This document shows positions 24,367 through 33,256 of a stretch of 50,979 nt of DNA, piece after piece. Numbering within the stretch: the first letter of the stretch is position 1; every line of letters begins with the position of its first letter. A model generated the notes under the pieces. The model did not search any database. It saw nothing but the letters and a program-made list of their open reading frames with translations, and had not been told where the DNA came from. The translations under genes were made by a program, and so were the position numbers. Origin of the DNA: JBCBKU01 sp038521345 (lineage in GTDB: Bacteria > Pseudomonadota > Alphaproteobacteria > Rhodobacterales > Rhodobacteraceae); contig JBCBKU010000022.1 in the NCBI GenBank assembly GCA_038521345.1, positions 1 to 50,979 of the forward strand. The letters are read 5' to 3'.

Positions 24367-25692
24367 CTACTCGCCCTTGATCAACCTCCGTCGCAGCCAG
24401 CCCGAGAAGGTATCCATCAGCATCACCATGATAACGATCAGGACGATGTAATAGGTAACTTCTTCCCAGTCTTTTTGGGTCTGGATCGCCTGGGTGATCA
24501 TAAGGCCGATGCCACCCCCAACAATCGCTCCGATGATCGTGGCCGATCGTGTGTTGGACTCAAGGTAATAAAGAACTTGGCTGAGTAGAACCGGCATGAT
24601 CTGCGGAATGACACCGAACCGGTTCTTCTGAAGGGGGCTCGCCCCGGTCGAGGCCACGCCTTCGATCTGTCGGTTGTCCACGTTCTCAAGAGCTTCGGAG
24701 AAGAGTTTTCCGAAACTGCCGGTATCGGTAATCAGAATAGCGAGCGATCCAGTCAGTGGTCCGGGCCCGAACGCGCGGCTGAGGAGAATTGTCCAGATCA
24801 GTGCGTCCACACCGCGCACAAAGTCGAAGAGCCTCCGCGTAACCTGCCGAATGGCAGCAAAGGGTGTGAAGTTCTTCGCCGCGATGAAGGCAAGGGGCAG
24901 TGCCACGATTGCTGCGCCGAAGGTCCCGAGGAACGCCATCAAGATCGTTTCGCCAATGGCCCACGCGACGTCCGCGTGGCGCCACATGTCATTGCGCCAG
25001 AAATCCTGCAGTGCGCCTTGGAAGTTGGAACGATCCGGATCGATCCGTTCTCCAAAAAAGATCTCGGGTGCCGATCGGCCGTGGTACGGACTGTCGAGGG
25101 TGTACCAGAAGAGTTCCCATCCAAAGAAATAGCGGAAGGCTTCGGTCCGGTTTCGAGTCATCGAGAAGCGGCCCGCGCTGGTGCGGATATCCAAACGTGA
25201 CCGTGAATAACTCACAAAGTCTGGCAGGCTCTCAGGGTCGATATCTATCTGAACGCCACCCGACCGACTGGCCTGAGCGTTAATCTCACCAAATTCTGGG
25301 TGGACGTATGTCGCAGTAGTATCGGGTCCGAAAATCACGGCGTGCCCGTCCCGCAGCTCTATTATCGTGCTCGGCCCGTCGAATTCGACCCATTCGGGCT
25401 TCAATCCGTCAGGATAAGCGCCTTTCCGTTCGCCCTCTTTGGCAATTGTGATGTCGCCCGAGCGGTTGTCGCGCGTCACGTGCGTCTTATAGCTGTACGT
25501 GTCGGCGACAAGGGTCTTGGCGTTGTCGATCCGCGCGCGTTCAGCAAGTCCAAGGACGTCGAACGCGAAGAAAATATAGATAAGGTAGAGAAGCGCGAGA
25601 CCGGGGATCCCAAAAGCCAGCATTCGCTTCCGGCGGAAGTGGTTGTCTGCCGCGGCATAGCGGCCCTCCGTTCCAAAGGCGGCGTCGGTCAT
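24367..25692 (-). CDS. phnE2: Phosphonate ABC transporter permease PhnE2 (long form)
   Basis: A 441-residue inner-membrane permease. Residues about 25-50 form a first helix, then a roughly 190-residue soluble stretch rich in strands (about 51-240), then the usual binding-protein-dependent permease domain with the EAA loop EGVASTGASPLQKNRFGVIPQ. Standard PhnE is about 260-290 residues, so the extra domain is the odd part. It overlaps phnE1 by 4 bases and is last in phnC-phnD-phnE1-phnE2. Confidence 0.9.
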   Translation of the reverse strand: MTDAAFGTEGRYAAADNHFRRKRMLAFGIPGLALLYLIYIFFAFDVLGLAERARIDNAKTLVADTYSYKTHVTRDNRSGDITIAKEGERKGAYPDGLKPEWVEFDGPSTIIELRDGHAVIFGPDTTATYVHPEFGEINAQASRSGGVQIDIDPESLPDFVSYSRSRLDIRTSAGRFSMTRNRTEAFRYFFGWELFWYTLDSPYHGRSAPEIFFGERIDPDRSNFQGALQDFWRNDMWRHADVAWAIGETILMAFLGTFGAAIVALPLAFIAAKNFTPFAAIRQVTRRLFDFVRGVDALIWTILLSRAFGPGPLTGSLAILITDTGSFGKLFSEALENVDNRQIEGVASTGASPLQKNRFGVIPQIMPVLLSQVLYYLESNTRSATIIGAIVGGGIGLMITQAIQTQKDWEEVTYYIVLIVIMVMLMDTFSGWLRRRLIKGE

Positions 25693-26564
25693 CGGTGCTC
25701 ACCCCCACCTGAAAGACGGTTGCGGAAGGCGCTCGAGATCTGATCGACCACAACAATCGTGAAGAACAGCAGCAAGAAGATTGCCGCAGCCTCGTCAAAT
25801 CGTCCTTGTCCCCAAGACATGGCGTTGCGCAGTTCATAGCCAATGCCGCCAGCTCCGACGAAGCCCAAGATGGCCGAGGCGCGAATGTTAATCTCGAAGC
25901 GAAGAAGCGCATAACTTAGGTAATTCGGCGCTACCTGGGGCACGACGCCAAGCGCCATGACCTGGCCCCATGTGGCGCCAACAGAGTTCAGGCCGTCCAC
26001 GGGCTTCAGGTCGGCGTTCTCGTTGACTTCGGAATAGAGCTTGCCAAGCGCACCGGCTGTGTGAATGGCGATAGCGATCATTGCTGGAACCGGCCCGCCA
26101 CCGAGAATAAAGATCAGCACGAGCGCTATGACGATCTCGGGGAGGGCGCGAAGAATGTCCATAGTCCTGCGGAAAACGGGGATCATAGCAGGCCAGCGAG
26201 CGAGGCCGCGGGTCGAAAGCAATGACAGGATCAGGCCACCGATGAACCCAAGCAGTGTGGAAACAGCCGCGATGTTGATCGTCTCGATCAGCGCAGGAAA
26301 GTAGCGCGCCAAGTGACTGGGTAGGTTCGCGCGCTTTTCCCAAGCTTCGGACAGAACGTCTGCAGGAAAATCAAAGATGTTTGTCCAACCATCCCAGAAA
26401 CCGCCCGCATTTCGCGAGTCGGCGACCATGAAACCAGCCACCATCAGGATGACAAAGATCAAAAGGACGATACCGTTGTACATTCTCCGCGTGCGGACAA
26501 GAGCCATGTAGCTCTCACGCATGTCGGCGCCCTGGGGCCCGGAAGGTGCGGTAATGTCGGCCAT
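25689..26564 (-). CDS. phnE1: Phosphonate ABC transporter permease PhnE1
   Basis: A 291-residue permease with about six helices and the EAA loop DGLNSVGATWGQVMALGVVPQ, which docks on the ATPase PhnC. It forms the membrane channel with PhnE2. ATG 26564 has GAGGA upstream. The 60-base gap from phnD contains a 10-bp hairpin. Confidence 0.92.
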   Translation of the reverse strand: MADITAPSGPQGADMRESYMALVRTRRMYNGIVLLIFVILMVAGFMVADSRNAGGFWDGWTNIFDFPADVLSEAWEKRANLPSHLARYFPALIETINIAAVSTLLGFIGGLILSLLSTRGLARWPAMIPVFRRTMDILRALPEIVIALVLIFILGGGPVPAMIAIAIHTAGALGKLYSEVNENADLKPVDGLNSVGATWGQVMALGVVPQVAPNYLSYALLRFEINIRASAILGFVGAGGIGYELRNAMSWGQGRFDEAAAIFLLLFFTIVVVDQISSAFRNRLSGGGEHR

Positions 26565-26583
26565 ATTGTCCTCGGAAATGGTT

Positions 26584-26607
26584 GGAGCCCCGGCAGACCG
26601 GGGCTCC
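26584..26607 (-). repeat. Intercistronic hairpin between phnD and phnE1
   Basis: GGAGCCCCGG (26584-26593) and CCGGGGCTCC (26598-26607) form a perfect 10-bp stem with a CAGA loop on the plus strand, equally on the transcribed minus strand. No T-run follows in the reading direction, so it more likely protects the phnD message 3' end or weakens read-through than terminates fully. Binding protein genes commonly need more product than permease genes. Confidence 0.7.
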
Positions 26608-26624
26608 CATGTCGCGTGAAGCGA

Positions 26625-27533
26625 TTAGTTGGACTTCGCCTTACGGGCCTCGATGATCGAGACGTAGGTGTCGTGCGTCACCGGCTGGAAGCCAAGCGTT
26701 TCACCGGCTGCGACCGAGTAGGCGCAGTCGACGTCGCGCTCGTGCAGACCGTCCATAAGCTCGGTCATAGTGGCTTTGACGTCGTCGGGCAGAGCCTTGC
26801 GAAGTACGATCGGACCTTCCGGGATGACCTTCGACTTCCAGATCTGAACAAGCTCGTTCATGTCGATCAGACCGGCGTCGACCGCCTTGCGCAGGGCGCC
26901 CGAATTGTAGCCGTCTTCCCAGTCACCCTGGCCGTCGGCCCAGGTCACACCGCCGTCGATGTCGCCGTTGAAGACTGCGACGATGGTCTGTTCGTGGCCA
27001 CCGGTGAACTTCACTTCACCGAAGTAATCGCCCGATTCCATGGTCGAACCGGTTTCTTCCGGGATCTCGATCGAAGGGATCAGGTAGCCCGAGGTCGAGT
27101 TCGGGTCACCGAAGCCGAACACCTTGTCCTGCATGCCTTCGAGCGAGGTGATGCCCGAGTCTTTGCGAGCAAAACCGATCGAGTGGTAGCCGATTGAACC
27201 GTCGAGGTTCACCTTGACCAGAACCGGCTCGACAGCTTCCGCGTCCTGCAGGAACGTTGCGGCATAGGACGAGGCGCCCAGCCAAGCCATGTCGATCGTG
27301 CCGCCCAGGAGACCCTGGATAACGCCGTTGTAGTCGGCCGGTGCGAAGAGCTTGGTCGGAACGCCAAGTGCTTCTTCCGTGTACGAGCGCAGGCATTCGT
27401 TCGAGTTCAGGCGGTCCTGAGCGTTCTCACCGCCAAGGATGCCGATGCGGAATTCGGTGACGGCATGGCCATCGGCGAATGCTGCAGTCGAGAGCGCGGT
27501 CGTCGCGAGTGCGACAGCGATCATCTTTTTCAT
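26625..27533 (-). CDS. phnD: Phosphonate ABC transporter substrate-binding protein
   Basis: A 302-residue periplasmic protein with signal peptide MKKMIAVALATTALSTAAFA. It has PhnD-family features: RIGILGGENAQDRL at the start, PADYNGVIQGLLGGTIDMAWLG, and DPNSTSGYLIP, which contributes to the phosphonate pocket. Phosphonate versus phosphite or organophosphate preference cannot be told from sequence. Second gene of the operon after phnC. Confidence 0.93.
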   Translation of the reverse strand: MKKMIAVALATTALSTAAFADGHAVTEFRIGILGGENAQDRLNSNECLRSYTEEALGVPTKLFAPADYNGVIQGLLGGTIDMAWLGASSYAATFLQDAEAVEPVLVKVNLDGSIGYHSIGFARKDSGITSLEGMQDKVFGFGDPNSTSGYLIPSIEIPEETGSTMESGDYFGEVKFTGGHEQTIVAVFNGDIDGGVTWADGQGDWEDGYNSGALRKAVDAGLIDMNELVQIWKSKVIPEGPIVLRKALPDDVKATMTELMDGLHERDVDCAYSVAAGETLGFQPVTHDTYVSIIEARKAKSN

Positions 27534-27587
27534 GTTTAAGGTCCTCTTGATAGATTGGCCGTCCTTTTGGACAGTCCGGGGTGAAAC

Positions 27588-28385
27588 TCAGGCGACCGTC
27601 TTTGAGAGGGTCTCGATTTCGGTTGACGTCGCTTCCTCGGAAAACGAGGCATCCGCGCCGTAGATGTCGCGGGCAACGCCAGTCGTCAGTTGGTCCGGCG
27701 AGCCGTCGAAGACGATGCGGCCATCGCGCATGCCTATAACGCGATCACAGTACCGGCGTGCAGTATCGAGCGTGTGCAGGTTGCAGACGACCATCCGGCC
27801 GTCCTCTTCATGGATGCGGCGCAACGCCTCCATCACAAGCTGGGCGTTCATTGGGTCAAGAGATGCGATCGGCTCATCCGCGAGAATGATCTTGGGGTCT
27901 TGCATCAGGGCCCGGGCAATCGCGACGCGCTGCTGCTGGCCGCCGGAAAGCGCCTCGGCGCGTTTCGGGGCGTGTTCCGCGATGCCAAGCCGTTCAAGAA
28001 TATCGATGGCGCGATGTATGTCGCTCTTGGGGAACAAGCTGAACAATGTCTCAAGTGTCGAGCGCTTGTTCAAAGTGCCAAACACCACATTCGAGACGAC
28101 GTCGAGGCGTGGCACGAGGTTGAACTGCTGAAAAATCATGGCGCAGTCGGATTGCCATCGCCGTTTCGCCGCACCCTTCAGGGCGAGCACATTCTGCCCT
28201 TCGAACACAACCTCGCCCGAGGTCGCGTCGGTAAGACGATTGATCATCCGCAGCATTGTCGACTTGCCAGCACCGGACCGACCGATCACGCCGATCATCT
28301 TTGAATCCGGTACTTCGAAACTGATATCGTCAACGGCGGCGTTGTGGCCAAACTTCTTTGTCAGCGCACTGATGCGTAGCAGCAT
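27588..28385 (-). CDS. phnC: Phosphonate ABC transporter ATP-binding protein
   Basis: A 265-residue ABC ATPase with Walker A GRSGAGKST, signature LSGGQQQRVAIARA, and Walker B ILADEPIASLDP. It powers uptake through PhnE1/E2. It is the first gene of the transporter operon and diverges from ppk2 across a 227-base region carrying a Pho-box-like site. Confidence 0.94.
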   Translation of the reverse strand: MLLRISALTKKFGHNAAVDDISFEVPDSKMIGVIGRSGAGKSTMLRMINRLTDATSGEVVFEGQNVLALKGAAKRRWQSDCAMIFQQFNLVPRLDVVSNVVFGTLNKRSTLETLFSLFPKSDIHRAIDILERLGIAEHAPKRAEALSGGQQQRVAIARALMQDPKIILADEPIASLDPMNAQLVMEALRRIHEEDGRMVVCNLHTLDTARRYCDRVIGMRDGRIVFDGSPDQLTTGVARDIYGADASFSEEATSTEIETLSKTVA

Positions 28386-28452
28386 ACGTGTTCCGTCACG
28401 CGGGCACTGCCCGCATCCCCCTAATCTGTCGCGCGGTGCCTATCTTTGCATT

Positions 28453-28470
28453 GCAACAGTTTTGTGACGA
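28453..28470 (-). promoter_or_regulatory. Pho-box-like site upstream of phnC and ppk2
   Basis: On the minus strand the 18 bases read TCGTCAC, AAAA, CTGTTGC. Compared with the PhoB consensus of two CTGTCAT-like halves around an A/T spacer, the first half keeps GTCA, the spacer is AAAA and the second half keeps CTGT. It lies 68 bases before the phnC ATG and 143 bases before the ppk2 ATG on the other side. Confidence 0.55.
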
Positions 28471-28612
28471 ATTCTTAAAGGCCTATGACACCGCGCCTCC
28501 GATCCGGCTGCGTTGCAACTGCTTCGCCGCACTGAGTTCTCTGCATCGACCTGACATATCGTTGTTTCTTTGCAAGGTTAGCTGCCAAGAACCGAGAAAA
28601 GAGGGCTGGTAC

Positions 28613-29536
28613 ATGGCAGATGAAAACGAGAAGGGCGGCGGCGCCTGGGACTGGCTCGAGGCCGAATTGGCCGACACGTTGGACGAAGACTTTGAACTAG
28701 AGATCTCGGAGCCGGCTCTTTCGATGGAGCTCAAGCGAATCTACCAGGCCGCGCACCCTGATACGATTCCCCGTCGCGAGTACTTTACGACGCTGCTTCG
28801 GCTTCAATCCGAGCTCATCAAACTGCAGGATTGGGTACAGGCGACGGGCGAAAAAATCGTCGTTGTCTTCGAAGGCCGGGACAGTGCCGGAAAGGGCGGG
28901 GTCATCAAGCGGATTACCCAGAGGTTGAATCCGCGCGTCTGCCGTGTCGTCGCGTTGCCGGCGCCGACCGAGCGAGAAAAATCGCAGTGGTATTTCCAGC
29001 GCTATGTTCCCCACCTGCCGGCTGGGGGAGAGATCGTGCTTTTCGACCGGTCTTGGTACAATCGTTCTGGCGTAGAAAAAGTCATGGGCTTTGCTACCAA
29101 CAATCAAGTGGAGCAGTTCTTTGGCGACGTGCCGGAATTTGAACGCATGCTCGTTCGCTCCGGCATTCGGCTTTATAAGTACTGGTTTTCGATCACGGAT
29201 GAAGAACAGCAGTTGCGCTTCTTGATGCGCATCCATGATCCACTCAAACAATGGAAGCTGTCGCCTATGGACCTGCAGTCACGGATTCGCTGGGAAGACT
29301 ATACCAAAGCTAAGGAAGAGACGCTGGCGCGCACGAACATACCCGAAGCTCCATGGTACGTGGTTCAGGCCAACGACAAGAAACGGGCGCGCCTGAATTG
29401 CATCGATCACCTTCTGAGCCTGGTTCCCTACAAGCCTGTCGATCATGAAGAGATCAAGCTACCGGATCGTGTTCACAACAAGGATTACGAGCGCAGCGCG
29501 CTCCCGTCTGAGTTGTACGTGCCCAGCAAGTACTAG
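28613..29536 (+). CDS. ppk2: Polyphosphate kinase 2
   Basis: Transfers phosphate between polyphosphate and nucleoside diphosphates. The 307-residue protein has the PPK2 Walker A as FEGRDSAGKGG (near residue 86), then LPAPTEREKSQWYFQRY, and the Walker B region FDRSWYNRSGVE, all class I PPK2 features. ATG 28613 starts MADENEKGGG; upstream codons to 28388 look non-coding. It diverges from phnC and its stop shares a CTAG with the ROK gene. The shared Pho-box-like site suggests response to phosphate. Confidence 0.92.
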   Translation: MADENEKGGGAWDWLEAELADTLDEDFELEISEPALSMELKRIYQAAHPDTIPRREYFTTLLRLQSELIKLQDWVQATGEKIVVVFEGRDSAGKGGVIKRITQRLNPRVCRVVALPAPTEREKSQWYFQRYVPHLPAGGEIVLFDRSWYNRSGVEKVMGFATNNQVEQFFGDVPEFERMLVRSGIRLYKYWFSITDEEQQLRFLMRIHDPLKQWKLSPMDLQSRIRWEDYTKAKEETLARTNIPEAPWYVVQANDKKRARLNCIDHLLSLVPYKPVDHEEIKLPDRVHNKDYERSALPSELYVPSKY

Positions 29537-30768
29537 GGGTTAGATGCCCCCGAGATGGGGCCCGGCAAAGCATTTCGGTCGACCAGATAGCGCTCGGACA
29601 AGGGCAGGCTCGCGGCACCTAAAGCGCGAGCATCCGGCCCCACCGAGCCAGCAACAATTGTTGGTCGCTCTAGCCCGGTGAGATTCAGTTTGGACATCTG
29701 TCGTTCGATTTCAGCAACGAGCCGGTCGCGTACGTCGATGGGAAGCCATCCATCGATCTTGACAGATTCAAAGTCGACCACGCTGCAGGCGGAGACTGTG
29801 GCCTGAGCCAGACCGTACCCGGCTGATTGAATCCATTCCTCGACCATCTCGTCAGGGATTGTCCATGAATCGGCCGATTCCCAAATGGCCTCAGCGGAAT
29901 AACCGGCGGCACTCAGTGCACGCTCCAATACGCAGAGGCTCGCCGCATCGATAAGCGGATGGACGCGGCTGTTTCCATCCGAGACCGGTAAAGGGCCCAA
30001 CGCCCCTGCGTTGCCGCGACCGGAATAAATGCTGCCGTTCAGGACGACGCCGCCGCCGATGAAGAACCCGACATAGAAGTACAGGAAATTCCGTGGCCCG
30101 TCCGAAGGTCCGAAGACGAGTTCAGCACCGCACGCGGCGGTGGCATCATTCTGCACGAAAATCGGCAAGCTGTGCCGGTTGGCAAGATCTGCACGGATGT
30201 CCCTATGCCTCCAGGGTTCCATACGGTCCGCCGGCACGTTCAGCGCTTGGGCCCAATCCCAAAGGAAGAACGGCATTGCTATTCCGAGGCCGGATACGCG
30301 GTCTCGATGCCGCCTAGGCAATCCGGCGATCAGCGCTTCGATCTGCGTGTCTGCGAAGGCGAGCGCAGCGTTCGGCGTCGGATACGCATAGGTTCGCATC
30401 GCGCGGCTGTGGACGTTTCCGAGGAAATCGGTCAGCACCATCTCCGCGCTGCGCCGTCCGATCTTGAGGCCAAGAAAGTACGCACCCTCTGGGTTCAGCC
30501 GCATGGGCACCGAAGGTTGCCCGACCTTGCCCCGGATCGGTTCGCCGCGCAGCATTAAACCGTCGTCTTCGAGTTCCCGCACGATAACCGAAACGGTCTG
30601 CGCCGAAAGTCCGGTCATTCGTGCGATTTCTGATTTCGCCAATGCCTGATGACGGCGGACGAGCGATAGGACCAGACGCTCATTTTGCGCGCGCATGCCG
30701 CTTTGATTGGTCCCACGCAGGTCCAACGAGCGTTCGGGCAAAGAGGTGTCCGTTACGGGCAGCGGCAA
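29533..30768 (-). CDS. ROK family transcriptional regulator (FrcR-like)
   Basis: A 411-residue protein: an N-terminal winged helix (about 25-85; SEIARMTGLSAQTVSVIVREL) and a ROK sugar-kinase-like domain with GLGIAMPFF and FFIGGGVVLNGSIYSGRGNAGALG. The usual GH-x and CxCGxxGC zinc motif after that point is missing: the position reads GPLPVSDG, then HPLIDAASLC. It diverges from the frcBCA operon, as frcR does in Sinorhizobium, across a region with a long palindrome. Confidence 0.85.
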   Translation of the reverse strand: MPLPVTDTSLPERSLDLRGTNQSGMRAQNERLVLSLVRRHQALAKSEIARMTGLSAQTVSVIVRELEDDGLMLRGEPIRGKVGQPSVPMRLNPEGAYFLGLKIGRRSAEMVLTDFLGNVHSRAMRTYAYPTPNAALAFADTQIEALIAGLPRRHRDRVSGLGIAMPFFLWDWAQALNVPADRMEPWRHRDIRADLANRHSLPIFVQNDATAACGAELVFGPSDGPRNFLYFYVGFFIGGGVVLNGSIYSGRGNAGALGPLPVSDGNSRVHPLIDAASLCVLERALSAAGYSAEAIWESADSWTIPDEMVEEWIQSAGYGLAQATVSACSVVDFESVKIDGWLPIDVRDRLVAEIERQMSKLNLTGLERPTIVAGSVGPDARALGAASLPLSERYLVDRNALPGPISGASNP

Positions 30769-30812
30769 ATTCGGCTCCTCCTTGCGTCAGCCTGAGAGAA
30801 AAGACCGAACGG

Positions 30813-30847
30813 GTCAATAATAAATCATAGTGATTTATTTATTGACA
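30813..30847. promoter_or_regulatory. Palindromic operator between the ROK gene and frcB
   Basis: The left arm GTCAATAATAAATCA (30813-30827) matches, with one base gap, the reverse complement of TGATTTATTTATTGAC (30831-30846); centre TAG. The right arm ends in a perfect -35 TTGACA (30842-30847) for frcB, and the left arm gives TTGACC on the minus strand for the ROK gene. The A/T-rich palindrome stands out in GC-rich DNA. Repression of both promoters by the ROK protein is inferred. Confidence 0.68.
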
Positions 30848-30942
30848 GTCTCTCCGAATCTCGTGATCGTCCACGTTGGACGGCGCGCGTCGCCGCGCCG
30901 CTCGTGCCCTTCGGGGGACAACAGACTTTGGGAGGAAGAAAC

Positions 30943-31968
30943 ATGAAAATGACCACACTTGTTGGCGCGTCCGCGCTGGCTTTGTCGGCAATGGCTGGAA
31001 GCGCGTTTGCCGGAGGGCACGCCACGACCGTCTGCCTGATCACCAAAACCGACACCAACCCCTTCTTCGTCAAGATGCGCGAAGGTGCGGAAGCCAAGGC
31101 CGAAGAGCTGGGCATGACGCTGAAGTCCTTCGCCGGAAAAATCGATGGCGACAACGAGACCCAGGTTCAGGCTATCGAGACCTGTATCGCCGATGGCGCC
31201 AAGGGCATCCTGCTGACTGCCTCGGACACCGCCGGCATCGTGCCGTCGGTCGAAGCTGCGCGGGAAGCCGGCCTTCTGGTCATCGCGCTCGACACGCCGC
31301 TTGAGCCCATCGACGCCGCCGACATGACCTTCGCCACTGACAACTTCCTGGCCGGTGAGCTGATCGGTCAGTACGCCGCCGCAAAGCTCGGCGATGCCGC
31401 AGCGGACGCGAAGATCGCCATGCTCGACCTTGCCATCAGCCAGCCCACAGTTGGCGTGCTGCGCGACCAGGGGTTCCTCACCGGGTTTGGAATCGACATT
31501 AAGGATCCAAACCGCTGGGGCGATGAAGACGATGAACGGATCATCTGTAACGAGGTGACTGCGGGCAACGAGGAAGGTGGTCGAAAGGCGATGGAAACCT
31601 GCCTTGCCAAAGACCCTGACATCAATGTTGTCTACACGATCAACGAACCGTCGGCTGTCGGCGCGTATGAGGCGCTTAAGGCCATCGGCCGTGAGAACGA
31701 TGTGACAATCGTGTCGGTTGACGGTGGATGCCCGGGCGTTGCCGATGTCGGCAGCGGCGTCATCGCAGCAACGTCGCAGCAGTACCCGCTTCTGATGGCC
31801 TCCATCGGTGTGGAAGCAGTTAAGGCCTGGGCCGAAGATGGCTCCAAGCCTGAGAACACCCCGGGCAAAGACTTCCTCGACACCGGTGTGGCGCTGGTCG
31901 CTGCCGAGGCGCTCGATGGCGTCGACTCGATCTCGGTTGAAGAAGGCACGGACCTCTGCTGGGGCTAA
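30943..31968 (+). CDS. frcB: Sugar ABC transporter substrate-binding protein (FrcB-like)
   Basis: A 341-residue periplasmic protein with signal peptide MKMTTLVGASALALSAMAGSAFA and a type I sugar-binding fold: VCLITKTDTNPFFVKMREGA, ILLTASDTAGIVPSV, IALDTPLEP, and VYTINEPSAVGAYEAL. This matches FrcB of the fructose/mannose/ribose transporter. An excellent site GGGAGGAAG precedes the ATG. A 10-bp hairpin follows the stop. Confidence 0.87.
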   Translation: MKMTTLVGASALALSAMAGSAFAGGHATTVCLITKTDTNPFFVKMREGAEAKAEELGMTLKSFAGKIDGDNETQVQAIETCIADGAKGILLTASDTAGIVPSVEAAREAGLLVIALDTPLEPIDAADMTFATDNFLAGELIGQYAAAKLGDAAADAKIAMLDLAISQPTVGVLRDQGFLTGFGIDIKDPNRWGDEDDERIICNEVTAGNEEGGRKAMETCLAKDPDINVVYTINEPSAVGAYEALKAIGRENDVTIVSVDGGCPGVADVGSGVIAATSQQYPLLMASIGVEAVKAWAEDGSKPENTPGKDFLDTGVALVAAEALDGVDSISVEEGTDLCWG

Positions 31969-31985
31969 GTCTGTGACATACGTCG

Positions 31986-32009
31986 CAGGGCGGGATCTTT
32001 CCCGCCCTG
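31986..32009 (+). repeat. Intercistronic hairpin between frcB and frcC
   Basis: CAGGGCGGGA (31986-31995) and TCCCGCCCTG (32000-32009) make a perfect 10-bp stem with a TCTT loop. No U-run follows. It starts 17 bases after the frcB stop, the same arrangement as after phnD. Confidence 0.7.
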
Positions 32010-32089
32010 TGATCTAGACGGACGGCGACACGCCCGGCTAGCCTCGCGTTTAAGCGCAAATACCAAAGAATACCTCGAGGGGAACCGTT

Positions 32090-33256
32090 ATGTCCGAGAC
32101 CGCGCCACGCGGGCAGGAGTTCGAGTCGCAATTGAATGCGGCCGATGAAACTGTCGCAGAGTTCGAGGAAAAGCGCTCTCTCATGCGGCGCTTTCAGCAT
32201 CTCCTGCACGGCAACCCTTCTCTGGTTCCATTGATCGTTCTGGTCTTCTCCGTGGTTGGAATGGGTCTTTACATTGACTGGGAGGCGATCCAGGTGGCCC
32301 TTGGCTGGGCGCGCCTTGAAGACGTATCGGTGGGACGCTTCCGGTTCTTTTCGGCTCGGACTATGGCGTTGATTCTTGATCAAGTTCAGATCGTGGGCAT
32401 CCTCGCCTTCGCGCAGTCCTTGATCGTTCTGACTGCAGGGATCGACCTAAGTGTCGGCGCCATCGCGGTGTTCACATCGGTGGTGATGGGCCAATTCACG
32501 TTTCGCTATGGAATTCCGCCCACCTTCTCGATCTTGATCGGATTGGCTGTCGGCAGTGGAATCGGCGCCGTTTCCGGTTGGCTTGTCAGCCGTGTAAAGT
32601 TGCCGCCCTTCATCGCCACATTGGGTATGTGGCAGATCGTGCTGGCCGCTAACTATCTTTACTCGCGGAATGAAACGATCCGGCCGGCGGACATCGAGGC
32701 CCAGGCTCCCATCCTCCAACTCATGGGCTGGGATTTCCAAATACGTGAAATCTTTGGCCAAGAAGCCATCAGGGGCGGCGCCAACATCCCCATTGGAGTG
32801 ATCGTGATGCTCGTGCTTGCGGCCGTCCTTGCATATGCACTCCGAAACACACCTTGGGGCCGTCATGTCTACGCCGTGGGTGATGATCCCGAGGCGGCGG
32901 AGCTGGCAGGGGTCAACGTGCGCCGAACACTGATGTCGGTCTACATTCTAGCCGGACTGATCTGTGCTCTTGCCGCTTGGGTTATGATCGGGCGATTGGG
33001 CGCTGTGTCGCCCTCGGCATCGACCGGCCAGATAGGCAACATTCAGGCCATCACGGCCGTCGTGATCGGAGGCATTTCGCTATTCGGTGGACGGGGGTCG
33101 ATTCTCGGAGCGCTCTTCGGCGCATTGATCGTCAACGTTTTCCAGTTGGCTTTGCCGATGGCCGGATTCGACAGCCAATGGACCTTTATGCTGATCGGTA
33201 TGCTGATCATCGGCGCCGTGGCTGTAGACCAAGAAATTCGAAAGGTATCCGTCTGA
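32090..33256 (+). CDS. frcC: Sugar ABC transporter permease (FrcC-like)
   Basis: A 388-residue inner-membrane permease of the ribose/fructose (BPD_transp_2) type with about eight to ten helices. The N-terminal soluble stretch with VAEFEEKRSLMRRFQHLLHG and VPLIVLV closely fits FrcC. The motif GIDLSVGAIAVFTS is the usual sugar-permease signature and GGISLFGGRGS lies near the C-terminus. AGGGGAA precedes the ATG. Its stop overlaps the frcA start (TGATG). Confidence 0.88.
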   Translation: MSETAPRGQEFESQLNAADETVAEFEEKRSLMRRFQHLLHGNPSLVPLIVLVFSVVGMGLYIDWEAIQVALGWARLEDVSVGRFRFFSARTMALILDQVQIVGILAFAQSLIVLTAGIDLSVGAIAVFTSVVMGQFTFRYGIPPTFSILIGLAVGSGIGAVSGWLVSRVKLPPFIATLGMWQIVLAANYLYSRNETIRPADIEAQAPILQLMGWDFQIREIFGQEAIRGGANIPIGVIVMLVLAAVLAYALRNTPWGRHVYAVGDDPEAAELAGVNVRRTLMSVYILAGLICALAAWVMIGRLGAVSPSASTGQIGNIQAITAVVIGGISLFGGRGSILGALFGALIVNVFQLALPMAGFDSQWTFMLIGMLIIGAVAVDQEIRKVSV

